Part shown: one piece after another, positions 32,979-39,379 of the stretch
Layout: the number at the start of each line of letters is the position of its first letter
How positions within the stretch are numbered: the first letter of the stretch is position 1
Source: a virus
Virus record (IMG/VR): IMGVR_UViG_3300032157_000030
Span: 1-39,772 of that record
Length of the DNA: 39,772 nt
Direction: 5' to 3' (one strand)
The notes under the pieces: model-generated
Told to the model about the DNA's origin: nothing
Seen by the model: only the letters and a program-made list of their open reading frames with translations
Database searches by the model: none
Made by a program: the position numbers and the translations under genes

Positions 32979-33629
32979 GTGATGGGGACGGACGGTACAC
33001 CTCACGCCTTGGGAAAAGTCGGCCGCCGCGAGCACATGTACTCGCTCTATACGAAAGGGATCGTCTACATGAGCCGCATCTCCGCGTTTGCCAAGATGGA
33101 AGGCAATGTACGCGGCGATCGAAACGAGGGCCTCTTCGCGTACTTCTCTGGCTCCAACTCAACGCTCAAGGTCACCGTCAAGACGGACACGATGTCGATG
33201 GAACTTCCCATCGTCTCATCGAGCATACAGGGCGCGATACGGGACCACGCGGCCTACTGCATGTATGCCGTCCCGCTCACAGAAGACCTCAGAGTCGTCG
33301 AGTCGGCGCTGCGCCCGTTGGCCCATGATTCGAGGATCAGAGAGTTCGGCGATCTCTTGGTGCTGATCACCGACACGGAGGAATTTGCGCGGCGTCTGGT
33401 GAAGGCAGCCAAGGTGGCCGGCTACGGACTGGCGGGGAGGCTCGTCGACTACGTCAGCCAGGACTACTGCGGCGACATGGGCCCGTTTCGCAAACTCGAC
33501 AACTACAAGTACCAGTCGGAGTGGCGGGCTGTAACCAGGGCGCCGATCCCCGACAAGCCGTTAATTCTCGAGCTGGGGAGCCTGACGGACATTGCCATGC
33601 CGATCGACCTCAGAACGGCTTCCGGATAG
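32979..33629 (+). CDS. Accessory protein, possibly distantly DUF2971-like
   Basis: A 216-residue protein of unknown function (GTG 32979, or ATG 32982). Three features recall the DUF2971 type: an early strand (LYTKGIVYMS), a GDRNEG motif near residue 47, and a late YKYQSEWRAVTRAP motif (about residues 179-191) like the 'Y..E.E.R' motif of that family. It ends LELGSLTDIAMPIDL. It is transcribed alone, behind the copy-1 element, and is probably expressed from the prophage independently of the late genes. Confidence 0.6.
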   Translation: MMGTDGTPHALGKVGRREHMYSLYTKGIVYMSRISAFAKMEGNVRGDRNEGLFAYFSGSNSTLKVTVKTDTMSMELPIVSSSIQGAIRDHAAYCMYAVPLTEDLRVVESALRPLAHDSRIREFGDLLVLITDTEEFARRLVKAAKVAGYGLAGRLVDYVSQDYCGDMGPFRKLDNYKYQSEWRAVTRAPIPDKPLILELGSLTDIAMPIDLRTASG

Positions 33630-33643
33630 AACCGGCAAGCCCT

Positions 33644-33664
33644 GACCTAGTCTAGTGTTTGGTC
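33644..33664 (+). repeat. 21-bp element, copy 2, before the truncated SIR2 gene
   Basis: The same element as at 32926, ending 26 bases before ATG 33691. Presence in front of two neighbouring unrelated genes suggests a common regulator or a duplicated promoter. Confidence 0.6.
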
Positions 33665-33690
33665 GGGTGAGCTGATACCGTCCGCCGATC

Positions 33691-34167
33691 ATGGCGGGTA
33701 ACAAGCGGGTGGCCTGGATTCTAGGAGCAGGGTTCAGCGTCCCGCTCGGAGGGCCGCTCTTTAGGGAACTCATCTCCGACGAGATGTTGCGCCGTCTGAT
33801 CCAGTGGGACGAGTACACGCAAGCCAAATGGATGGCGCAGTGTCCGCACGGGGACGGGTGGAACGGACTTCAGTTGAACGCGGGTGTGTCGGCTCGGATT
33901 GTCGCTTGGCTCTATGAGGCAGGGCTAGGTAAGGAGGGCACTGCCAAGCTGTGGGAGGATGCAGAGCAGTTTCTCGAGCGCCTCGAGATCGCGGCGAGCG
34001 GCTCACTACTCGTCGGGGCCCGGGTGGTATCCAGCCCTCAGCAGTTCATGACGGGCTATTTCGGGCCCAACATCTTTGGGCTGGGCGCCAAGATGCCCGG
34101 CGCGACCCAAGGTCTGCTCACGACCCCGGCTCGAGCTGCGCTGATGGCTTACGATCAGCCGACTTGA
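33691..34167 (+). CDS. Truncated SIR2-like protein
   Basis: A 158-residue protein whose first 95 residues resemble the N-terminus of the full-length SIR2-like protein at 35010-36194: VAWILGAGFSVPLGGPLFRELIS here against IAWVFGAGFSVPLGGPPFKDLIS there, and KLWEDAEQFLERLEIA against ALWSDAEQFIEVLDIA. The GAGFS nucleotide-binding loop (12-16) is present but the FNHD and HLHGH parts needed for NAD hydrolysis are absent. The end is unrelated. It may be a decayed copy or a regulatory partner of the full-length enzyme. Confidence 0.75.
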   Translation: MAGNKRVAWILGAGFSVPLGGPLFRELISDEMLRRLIQWDEYTQAKWMAQCPHGDGWNGLQLNAGVSARIVAWLYEAGLGKEGTAKLWEDAEQFLERLEIAASGSLLVGARVVSSPQQFMTGYFGPNIFGLGAKMPGATQGLLTTPARAALMAYDQPT

Positions 34168-34171
34168 TCCC

Positions 34172-34996
34172 TTAGCGGCGGACCGCGTCCTGGGCCTCGA
34201 ATACGCCCTCGTAGGAGAGGACCGTGCTCGTCAACGAGCCAGCAAGCTCGCCCAGCTTCCGGAGGTTCAGCGGCGGGATCTCGATATGCCAGGTCCCATC
34301 GAGTGCGCACGGATACCGGAAGGCATCGCCGTCCTCGTCCCACGCCCCGAGCAGATCGCAAATGCCCTCTAGATCCGCCACGCTGAGGGGGTCTCCTACT
34401 CCGCTCATCTGACTGTGCGCCCGAGCGTCGTAGCTATAGGTGTCGACCATGAGCTTGGCTTTCTTCCACAGGTCCCGCAGATCGTGGCCACGGAGCGGAA
34501 CGGGCCAGGCGATGGAGAGGTGTCTCCAGTCCAGTTTGCCGCGGGACAGAAACTCTTGAGCGTACGTCTCTCCGATCTCCACCGTCCGCGTCGCTGGATA
34601 CTTGAGGCCCGCCTTCACGTTCCGCATCACACAGAGCGCCTCCACGAGGGCCTTTTGCTTGTTGGGCGAGTTGCCGCACTCGGCCGCCTCGAATAGGTCC
34701 TCGAGCTTCTGACTCTTACGACTGGCCAGGACGACGTCGTCGATGATCGACCGTTGAAGGAGATACTTCAGCCACAGCTCTAGCCCATGACGGATGGAGT
34801 AGAGAGCGCCAAAGACGGCAAAGTCATGTGACCTCACGTCCTCACACATGTTTTGCGCGTTGTCGAAGTAGGCGTGTGCATGCGCCTCGAACGCACCCAG
34901 CCCGGGGTAGACGCTCGGCACGGCAATATCGCCGCCGTCTCCGCCCGTCAGGCGGTCCAGCATGTCCTCTGCACCTTCCGTCAGCTCTGTCCCCAT
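34172..34996 (-). CDS. HEPN-like helical protein, partner of the SIR2 gene
   Basis: The 274-residue protein is largely helical and shows motifs of HEPN-like families: ALYSIRHGLELWLKYLL (residues 64-80; compare 'RH.LE..LK.LL') and LRGHDLRDLWKKAKLMV (168-184; compare 'GHDL..L'). A typical Rx4-6H RNase motif is not seen, so it may be a non-catalytic relative. The start lies 13 bases after the SIR2 gene stop on the same strand, so the two form an operon. As HEPN-like proteins often act as effector, sensor or inhibitor in defence pairs, it probably works with SIR2. Residue positions are counted from the sequence. Confidence 0.62.
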   Translation of the reverse strand: MGTELTEGAEDMLDRLTGGDGGDIAVPSVYPGLGAFEAHAHAYFDNAQNMCEDVRSHDFAVFGALYSIRHGLELWLKYLLQRSIIDDVVLASRKSQKLEDLFEAAECGNSPNKQKALVEALCVMRNVKAGLKYPATRTVEIGETYAQEFLSRGKLDWRHLSIAWPVPLRGHDLRDLWKKAKLMVDTYSYDARAHSQMSGVGDPLSVADLEGICDLLGAWDEDGDAFRYPCALDGTWHIEIPPLNLRKLGELAGSLTSTVLSYEGVFEAQDAVRR

Positions 34997-35009
34997 GACC
35001 TATAGACGG

Positions 35010-36194
35010 CTAGAAGCGATTGCGGTCGAATACGGAAAAGAAGTCCTCGGCCCACATGGGCAGGACTTTGGCCTCTGCATGGGTGTGCCTGCCCGTCGAA
35101 TCGATCATGCCCTGGAGTCGAGGAGCATCAGGGCTGCCGGGGCCGAGCACGATGCGGATTCGGGCAGATGGATTGGCAGCCAGGGCGTCGTGGAGCCGGG
35201 CCTTGGCCATGTTGTCGGTCGGCGGGAATCTATAGCCGACAAAGGCAACGACGTGGGCTTGGCCAATCGCGGCGATGGCTCGGTCCCATTGGGCTTTGAG
35301 GAGCGTGGCCGGGAGATTGAGCTTGTGCTCGCCGGGCACCCCCATAACGGCGCGCTCGGGGTACTTGTGCGCGCGCGGCAAGTGGAGATGAAACCCGCTC
35401 GGGTCGGCTGGCCCTGGGTCGATGCCATTGCCGTCGTCGGTGCGCAGCCAGCCGACGTGACCATGCAGATGGTACATGGGAACGCACGTCGGGAGCAGCG
35501 CGTCGAAATGCTCGAGCGTGGTGTCCACCGGCGTGATGAGTAGGTCCCTCTTGGGCTTCACGCGCCGGAGGTGGTCGGCGAGGATATCGAGGCCCCTGTC
35601 GTGGTTGAATGAGATCAGGGTATCCAGGCCGGGCTTCAACTGGACGACCCAGCGCCTATAGGGATGCCACAACTCGGTGTGGTCGACGATCTTGGGGTTC
35701 TCCGCGCGCAGCAGGAACGTGCTGCAGATGCCGGCGATGAAACGCACGGCCTCGTTGTGCAGCGCTTGGATGTCGCGCTCCAGCCATTGGAACGTGGACC
35801 ACAAGGGGTCATCCGCGCCTGTAAACGACTGCTTCTCTTTCCAGGCCGCCTCCCGGGCTTTCGCGGCCGTGGCTTCCACCTGGTTAGCCACCACATGATC
35901 CTGGCGGGCGATGTCCAGGACTTCGATGAATTGCTCTGCGTCGGACCAAAGGGCAAAGGCCTGGGTCCGGTCGCCCTTGCCCGCGTGATAGACGCGGCAC
36001 AGCACCTCGGCTGCCAGGGTTGGCTTGTAGCCGCCCGGCAACGTCTTTGCGTCGTAGTCGGGCCAGCTCCGGAGGTTCCGGAGCGCACCCTCCGAGATCA
36101 AGTCCTTGAACGGCGGGCCCCCGAGCGGCACGGAGAATCCGGCGCCAAAAACCCAAGCGATCTTCTTTTCGGTATTTTTGACAGGTGGTGGCAC
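35010..36194 (-). CDS. SIR2-like NADase-type defence protein
   Basis: The 394-residue protein carries a complete SIR2-like core: GAGFS (17-21) for NAD binding, SFNHD (195-199), HLHGH (242-246, holding the candidate catalytic His) and FVGYRFPPTD (318-327). This is the pattern of SIR2 proteins in anti-phage systems, which deplete NAD after infection. Residues about 60-180 are helical and may sense a trigger. It heads a two-gene minus operon with the HEPN-like gene. Its promoter region holds TTTAGGGC-type motifs, one centred at the -35 position. Confidence 0.82.
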   Translation of the reverse strand: MPPPVKNTEKKIAWVFGAGFSVPLGGPPFKDLISEGALRNLRSWPDYDAKTLPGGYKPTLAAEVLCRVYHAGKGDRTQAFALWSDAEQFIEVLDIARQDHVVANQVEATAAKAREAAWKEKQSFTGADDPLWSTFQWLERDIQALHNEAVRFIAGICSTFLLRAENPKIVDHTELWHPYRRWVVQLKPGLDTLISFNHDRGLDILADHLRRVKPKRDLLITPVDTTLEHFDALLPTCVPMYHLHGHVGWLRTDDGNGIDPGPADPSGFHLHLPRAHKYPERAVMGVPGEHKLNLPATLLKAQWDRAIAAIGQAHVVAFVGYRFPPTDNMAKARLHDALAANPSARIRIVLGPGSPDAPRLQGMIDSTGRHTHAEAKVLPMWAEDFFSVFDRNRF

Positions 36195-36207
36195 GGTGTG
36201 ATCGGCG

Positions 36208-36295
36208 AGTATACACCCACCCTCGAGTTTAGGGCCTAAAGAGAGCCTAGATGGACGCCACGATCGCTGGCCCTAAAGAGCGGGATTGGTATGAT
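36208..36295. promoter_or_regulatory. Divergent promoter region with TTTAGGGC motifs
   Basis: For the minus strand a TATACT box lies at 36213-36208 and the palindrome TTTAGGGCCTAAA (36228-36240) covers its -35 position. For the plus strand an extended -10 (TGGTATGAT, hexamer 36290-36295) lies about 12 bases after GCCCTAAAGAG (36270-36280). So both the SIR2-HEPN operon and the small gene at 36322 have the motif just upstream of the -10. The same motif occurs three times before integrase/excisionase. Confidence 0.6.
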
Positions 36296-36321
36296 GCGTC
36301 GAGCTGAAAGGGGAATGAAGC

Positions 36322-36747
36322 ATGACGAAAGACGAACCGACGGGTCCTGGACGTTACGGCAAATACTATTGGGGGCTGCACGCACCCGATCGACCGCTCC
36401 GATACTTTCACGCTGACAAGGTGGAAGTCACAGAATCTGGAGCACTCCTGTTTCACGGCAAGACGGGTGTCAACGTCGCGTTCTCGGCGGGTAATTGGAC
36501 AGAAGTATTTGCAGCCAGCCAGCTCGACGGCCACGCGATCGCAGAGGAAGCTGACAAGACGCCAGAACCAGTGCCTAAGGGGTGGCGATCGATAGGCACG
36601 GGCCCGGGCAGATTAGTTGTGCCCGAATCACTCACCGTGGCCGAGTGGGAGAAGGCGCTGGAATCGGCGCGAGACGAATCGGGCAACGTGGACACGGCAA
36701 AGATGGACGAGGAGATTCGGCGCATCTTAGCGACACGCGACAACTAA
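36322..36747 (+). CDS. Small hypothetical protein divergent from the SIR2 operon
   Basis: A 141-residue protein with a strong ribosome-binding site (AAAGGGGA at 36307-36314). The first half is beta-rich (KYYWGLHAPDRPLRYFHADKVEV, GALLFHGKTGVNVAFSAGNWTEV) and the second is a helical, acidic end (DTAKMDEEIRRILATRDN). It is not recognised. Sharing the operator region with the SIR2-HEPN operon suggests common regulation. Confidence 0.7.
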   Translation: MTKDEPTGPGRYGKYYWGLHAPDRPLRYFHADKVEVTESGALLFHGKTGVNVAFSAGNWTEVFAASQLDGHAIAEEADKTPEPVPKGWRSIGTGPGRLVVPESLTVAEWEKALESARDESGNVDTAKMDEEIRRILATRDN

Positions 36748-36760
36748 CCCCCTACTCTGA

Positions 36761-36864
36761 GGCAGCGGCAGGGATCGAACCCGCGTCTCCACGGCGGCTG
36801 GCGTGACTCAAGAGGAAAGGGGCAAGCCGTCGATAGAGGTTTTTCCGGGCTAAACTACGCTGCC
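36761..36864 (-). tRNA. tRNA-like element with abnormal anticodon region
   Basis: On the minus strand a 7-bp acceptor (GGCAGCG/CGCTGCC, an eighth G-T pair possible), a D arm (GTTT, loop AGCCCGGAA, AAAC) and a T arm (GCGGG, loop TTCGATC, CCTGC) are all well formed. Between them lie 54 bases instead of about 23 (or 35 in class II), with no 5-bp/7-base anticodon arm. They can form a long hairpin (CGACGGCT with AGCCGCCG, one mismatch, 25-base loop). It may be a tRNA with an insertion or a tRNA-like RNA. It follows two small minus genes and lies 14 bases past the 36322 gene. Confidence 0.5.
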
Positions 36865-36871
36865 CTTGAAT

Positions 36872-37033
36872 CTAGGCCTTGGCTCCCTTCTCGGCAGCGC
36901 GCCGCATGGCTCGATTGCTCGTCGTCGTAGAGAGCCACTTGGCTTCCGGCTGAGGCTCGGGTTTCGCGGGCTCCGGATCACGGGGAGCCCGGGGGCCCTT
37001 CGCTTGTTTGCGTGCGGCTCGGGGGGATTTCAT
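36872..37033 (-). CDS. 53-residue basic protein
   Basis: From ATG 37033 the minus strand encodes a small Lys/Arg/Pro-rich protein (MKSPRAARKQAKGPRAPRD..., ending RAMRRAAEKGAKA). GGAGG lies 8 bases before the ATG, and the start overlaps the stop of the ribbon-helix-helix gene (ATGA). It may bind nucleic acid. It is too short for firm assignment. Confidence 0.55.
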   Translation of the reverse strand: MKSPRAARKQAKGPRAPRDPEPAKPEPQPEAKWLSTTTSNRAMRRAAEKGAKA

Positions 37034-37203
37034 GGCTTGGCCTCCGGCGCCGTCCAGTCCTTGCGCTCGTCGAGGCCCAGGCGCGCGTACTCGCGGGCGA
37101 TCAGCTCGATGACGAGGGTCGGCATGGAGATCTCTCGGTAGGCGGAGAGGATGCGGAGCTGTCGCCCGGACTCCGGGGGCAGCGTGATGCGGGTGTTGTT
37201 CAT
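37030..37203 (-). CDS. Ribbon-helix-helix-type small regulator
   Basis: A 57-residue protein from ATG 37203: NNTRITLPPESGRQLRIL, then SAYREISMPTLVIELIAREYARLGL. The pattern is that of Arc/CopG repressors: one beta strand (TRITLP) that reads DNA, followed by two helices with the hydrophobic core positions kept. It overlaps the next gene by 4 bases. Small Arc-like proteins often repress phage or plasmid promoters, so this is one candidate for the factor that binds the TTTAGGGC motifs. The start has no obvious ribosome-binding site. Confidence 0.68.
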   Translation of the reverse strand: MNNTRITLPPESGRQLRILSAYREISMPTLVIELIAREYARLGLDERKDWTAPEAKP

Positions 37204-37522
37204 CACTGGCGTTACACCGGCTGGAGAGGCTGCTGGCTCTGTAGACTCTTGCAGACCGCACAGAAATAGAACGGGCGGCCCTCAGGTACAGCCGAGCCGG
37301 GCCGCCCGGTGCGACGCACACCAGCGTGCGCCGCAAGTGAGCAGGTCAAACGAAAGGTTCGCGCTGGGAGCCTCTACGACTCGTCCACGTCCCCGAGGTC
37401 GTCCGGGAGCTGTCGACGCAAGGGCGGGCCCCCAGCGCGTCGGCACGTGGCCATTTCGTGGGGCATCGACGAGGGGCCCGGCGCGCGCGGGCGGGGTCGT
37501 TAGATCCGTATCTGCTCAGCGT

Positions 37523-37539
37523 GCTCGGCTTCGCCGAGC
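37523..37539. repeat. Perfect palindrome, 7-bp arms, TTC loop
   Basis: GCTCGGC and GCCGAGC around TTC. It is the first of a series of similar elements in this region. Confidence 0.6.
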
Positions 37540-37563
37540 CTACGCTTCGCTCCGGATTTTCCC

Positions 37564-37581
37564 CGAGAGAGCTTGCTCTCG
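37564..37581. repeat. Perfect palindrome, 6-bp arms
   Basis: CGAGAG and CTCTCG around AGCTTG. Part of the same series. Confidence 0.5.
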
Positions 37582-37594
37582 TTCTGCTCCGGTC

Positions 37595-37615
37595 GTTGGC
37601 GGCGCAGCCGCCAAC
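37595..37615. repeat. Perfect palindrome, 9-bp arms, GCA loop
   Basis: GTTGGCGGC and GCCGCCAAC around GCA. Its arms resemble those of the palindrome at 37713-37733. Confidence 0.65.
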
Positions 37616-37635
37616 CCCCTGCGAAGCAAACAAAC

Positions 37636-37845
37636 TAGGTACATTAAGAGTGTTAGATCAGAGATCTGATTGAGCGTTACTCGTCATGGCGCTCCGAAGC
37701 TGCAGCTGTCTCGTTGGCAGCTTCGCTGCCAACCACAACCGTTACCCTCCATGATCCGTTACTGCTCCCCTCTCTGATAACCAGATCTCTTATTGGATCC
37801 CAGTAACGCTCCGCTCTCTCCGATCTAACACTCTTAATGTACCTA
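37636..37845. repeat. Large inverted repeat element
   Basis: Bases 37636-37659 are perfectly complementary to 37822-37845 (24 bp). Further in, GAGCGTTACT (37672-37681) matches AGTAACGCTC (37802-37811). The arms are A+T-rich and the 120-base centre carries the hairpin at 37713-37733. The whole 210-base unit would fold into one long hairpin, or be the remnant of a small non-autonomous element. No target duplication is seen. Confidence 0.7.
37713..37733. repeat. Perfect palindrome, 9-bp arms, TTC loop
   Basis: GTTGGCAGC and GCTGCCAAC around TTC. It lies in the centre of the large inverted repeat. Confidence 0.65.
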
Positions 37846-38003
37846 CTTTTTCTCTCTTCTCTGGGATCCGGAGTTACTTCACTGATCGTTAGATCGGAGT
37901 AGGAGTAGAGCGGCGCGTAACGGCGCGCGAATCACTGAGCGTTACGTGCACACGGACCGGCGGAGCGGCAGATCGATTTCTCTTGATTTAGGGAAGTGTT
38001 CCA

Positions 38004-38219
38004 TTGTCGGTCTTGTGCATGCCCAAGCCCAAGGTGCCGCTGCAGATGGCCATCGATCCGACGGACAAGGCTCTGATCCGACAGCTTGCGCGCAGTGAAG
38101 GCCGGACCATGACGCGCTTCGTGCTGCGTCTCGTGGAGGCTGAGGCCGCGCGAATCGAGGCGGGCGGCATCCCCGTCCCATCGCGGCCTTGGGAGCACAA
38201 ATCAGGGCCACAACCATGA
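38004..38219 (+). CDS. Ribbon-helix-helix-type protein
   Basis: A 71-residue protein. The part KVPLQMAIDPTDKALIRQLARSEGRTMTRFVLRLVEAEAARIE has one strand (VPLQMAID) and two helices, as in CopG/MobC-like ribbon-helix-helix proteins. TTG 38004 has AGGGAAG 7 bases upstream; ATG 38019 is an alternative without a good ribosome site. It lies just behind the repeat-rich region and may bind it. Confidence 0.65.
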   Translation: MSVLCMPKPKVPLQMAIDPTDKALIRQLARSEGRTMTRFVLRLVEAEAARIEAGGIPVPSRPWEHKSGPQP

Positions 38220-38240
38220 CCGAACCCATGGAAGCCGAAA

Positions 38241-38260
38241 GCCGCCCCTGCCAGGGCGGC
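38241..38260 (+). promoter_or_regulatory. Hairpin between two regulator genes
   Basis: GCCGCCC (38241-38247) pairs with GGGCGGC (38254-38260) around CTGCCA. There is no T-run. It may affect translation of the gene at 38292. Confidence 0.4.
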
Positions 38261-38291
38261 CTCGGTGTCCCCAGCCAAGGAGACCTCTCAG

Positions 38292-38900
38292 ATGTCCGAG
38301 TCGGAGTCTACACCGGCGAAGGTGTGCGTGCAGCTCTGGGTGACCCCCGAGCAGCGCGAAAAAATCCGTAGGCAGGCCCAGGCGCGGCGGTCCAACATGA
38401 CCGCCTACCTGCTCGAGCTGGCCGAGGCCGACGGGGAGCGTCCGCTGCTCCCGCCACCGCGGCCCCAGAAGATCATCCGGCGATTCCGTCCCGAGCCCCT
38501 GCTCGTGGAGGACCAGCTGGGTGCCTTCCTCCGTGCCATCGAGGCCATCCCTACCGGCGGAGCCCTCGAGTGGCCTCGATGGCATCACCTCCATCGACTG
38601 TTCTGGGGCCTCGATGAGGCAGACAGGCGCGCGCATTGGCACGGGCTCACTCGCTGGCAGAAGCACGGCAAGATCCCGCTCGGCCATAGCGAGCTGGTGA
38701 TCCGTGCCTTCGACCGCTTTGCGCGCCTACGCCAGCAAGCGCGGGACGTCTGGGTCGCCAATACAGGTTATCGCAAGCCAGACCCCACCAACGCAGAGAG
38801 GCAGCGTCGATACCGCAAGAGAGTCGCAGATGACCGGCATGCCGTCTGGGCGCGATTCGAGTCGGAGCACGTTACGGGACCCGAGGAGCTGGACTCATGA
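38292..38900 (+). CDS. Ribbon-helix-helix (MobC-like) N-terminus with unknown C-terminal domain
   Basis: A 202-residue protein from ATG 38292 (AAGGAG 9 bases upstream; a GTG at 38265 is in frame). Residues about 8-45 (AKVCVQLWVTPEQREKIRRQ, then AQARRSNMTAYLLELAE) are a ribbon-helix-helix of the kind in MobC relaxosome proteins. The rest is Trp/Arg-rich and helical, ending in a basic EARQRRYRKR-like stretch (NAERQRRYRKRVADD), unknown to me. It overlaps the next gene by 4 bases (ATGA). A regulator or DNA-processing role is likely. Confidence 0.62.
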   Translation: MSESESTPAKVCVQLWVTPEQREKIRRQAQARRSNMTAYLLELAEADGERPLLPPPRPQKIIRRFRPEPLLVEDQLGAFLRAIEAIPTGGALEWPRWHHLHRLFWGLDEADRRAHWHGLTRWQKHGKIPLGHSELVIRAFDRFARLRQQARDVWVANTGYRKPDPTNAERQRRYRKRVADDRHAVWARFESEHVTGPEELDS

Positions 38901-39301
38901 TGCGGTGTCGCACCGGCGGGAGTTTACTCCACGAGGTCGCGACCCTCTTGGGATCTCGACGACTCGACCGCGACTACCTGACTCGCCAAGTCCTCCACTA
39001 CATGCGGCACGCCCCGAGGGGAGATGACCGGGAGGACCTGGCTATCTACCTCGCTACCTGCATCGAGCCGAACCTCCTCGATTTCGAGGAGGAGGATGAT
39101 GACGAGGAACTCGAAGTGGAGGACGAGGGCGAGCAGGAATCGGCGCAGCCCAGCAACGTCGCCTACCTCCAGGAACACTACGCGGAGATCAACGAGTACT
39201 ACTACGCGGACATCTACTCGTGTTCCTCGTGCGGCATCCGGGTCGATGCGGACGCGCAGCAATGCGGCAATTGCGACTGGACGATTCAGCAGAGCGCGTA
39301 G
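38897..39301 (+). CDS. Zinc-ribbon protein with acidic linker
   Basis: A 134-residue protein that overlaps its upstream neighbour (ATGA). It has a helical N-terminal part, an acidic linker (DFEEEDDDEELEVEDEGEQE, residues about 62-81) and a C-terminal zinc ribbon with CSSCGIRVDADAQQCGNC (two CxxC pairs). Zinc ribbons of this form bind nucleic acid or protein. The operon partner suggests a regulatory pair. Confidence 0.62.
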   Translation: MMRCRTGGSLLHEVATLLGSRRLDRDYLTRQVLHYMRHAPRGDDREDLAIYLATCIEPNLLDFEEEDDDEELEVEDEGEQESAQPSNVAYLQEHYAEINEYYYADIYSCSSCGIRVDADAQQCGNCDWTIQQSA

Positions 39302-39335
39302 CGTGGTGTAACCCCAGCGAGGACTAGGGATGGAC

Positions 39336-39370
39336 AGCCCCCGAGAGGTCGGTTCAACCTCTCGGGGGCT
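39336..39370. terminator. Strong bidirectional terminator
   Basis: A perfect 14-bp stem (39336-39349 with 39357-39370; arms AGCCCCCGAGAGGT and its complement) has a 7-base loop, with TCGCTTTC behind it on the plus strand. It lies between the convergent zinc-ribbon and coiled-coil genes. Confidence 0.82.
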
Positions 39371-39379
39371 TCGCTTTCA

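Larger units (their letters stand above)
37204..38003. other. 800-base repeat- and palindrome-rich intergenic region
   Basis: I see no convincing gene here. The left half holds short perfect palindromes with 3-base loops, the middle holds a large inverted repeat, and GTTAC- and GTTAGATC-type words occur repeatedly on both strands (near 37500, 37652, 37675, 37739, 37758, 37805, 37822, 37885, 37940). Base composition drops clearly in A+T-rich patches. A replication origin, transfer or partition site, or a structured RNA is possible. Two ribbon-helix-helix genes follow it, and such proteins bind iteron-like arrays. Confidence 0.6.

Noticed and set aside
36761-36864. A normal suppressor or selenocysteine tRNA
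   Set aside because: The anticodon arm cannot be formed and the D arm does not have the long stem of tRNA-Sec; it is kept only as a tRNA-like element.
36872-37336. The full 154-codon minus frame
   Set aside because: Only its last 53 codons have a ribosome-binding site and coding character; the first part overlaps the ribbon-helix-helix gene in another frame and the non-coding region.
37498-37945. CRISPR array
   Set aside because: Repeats are short, lie in both directions, have irregular spacing and there are no cas genes.
38216-38371. A 51-codon frame starting in ATGA overlap with the 38004 gene
   Set aside because: It overlaps the better supported ribbon-helix-helix gene, and its composition looks like out-of-frame sequence.
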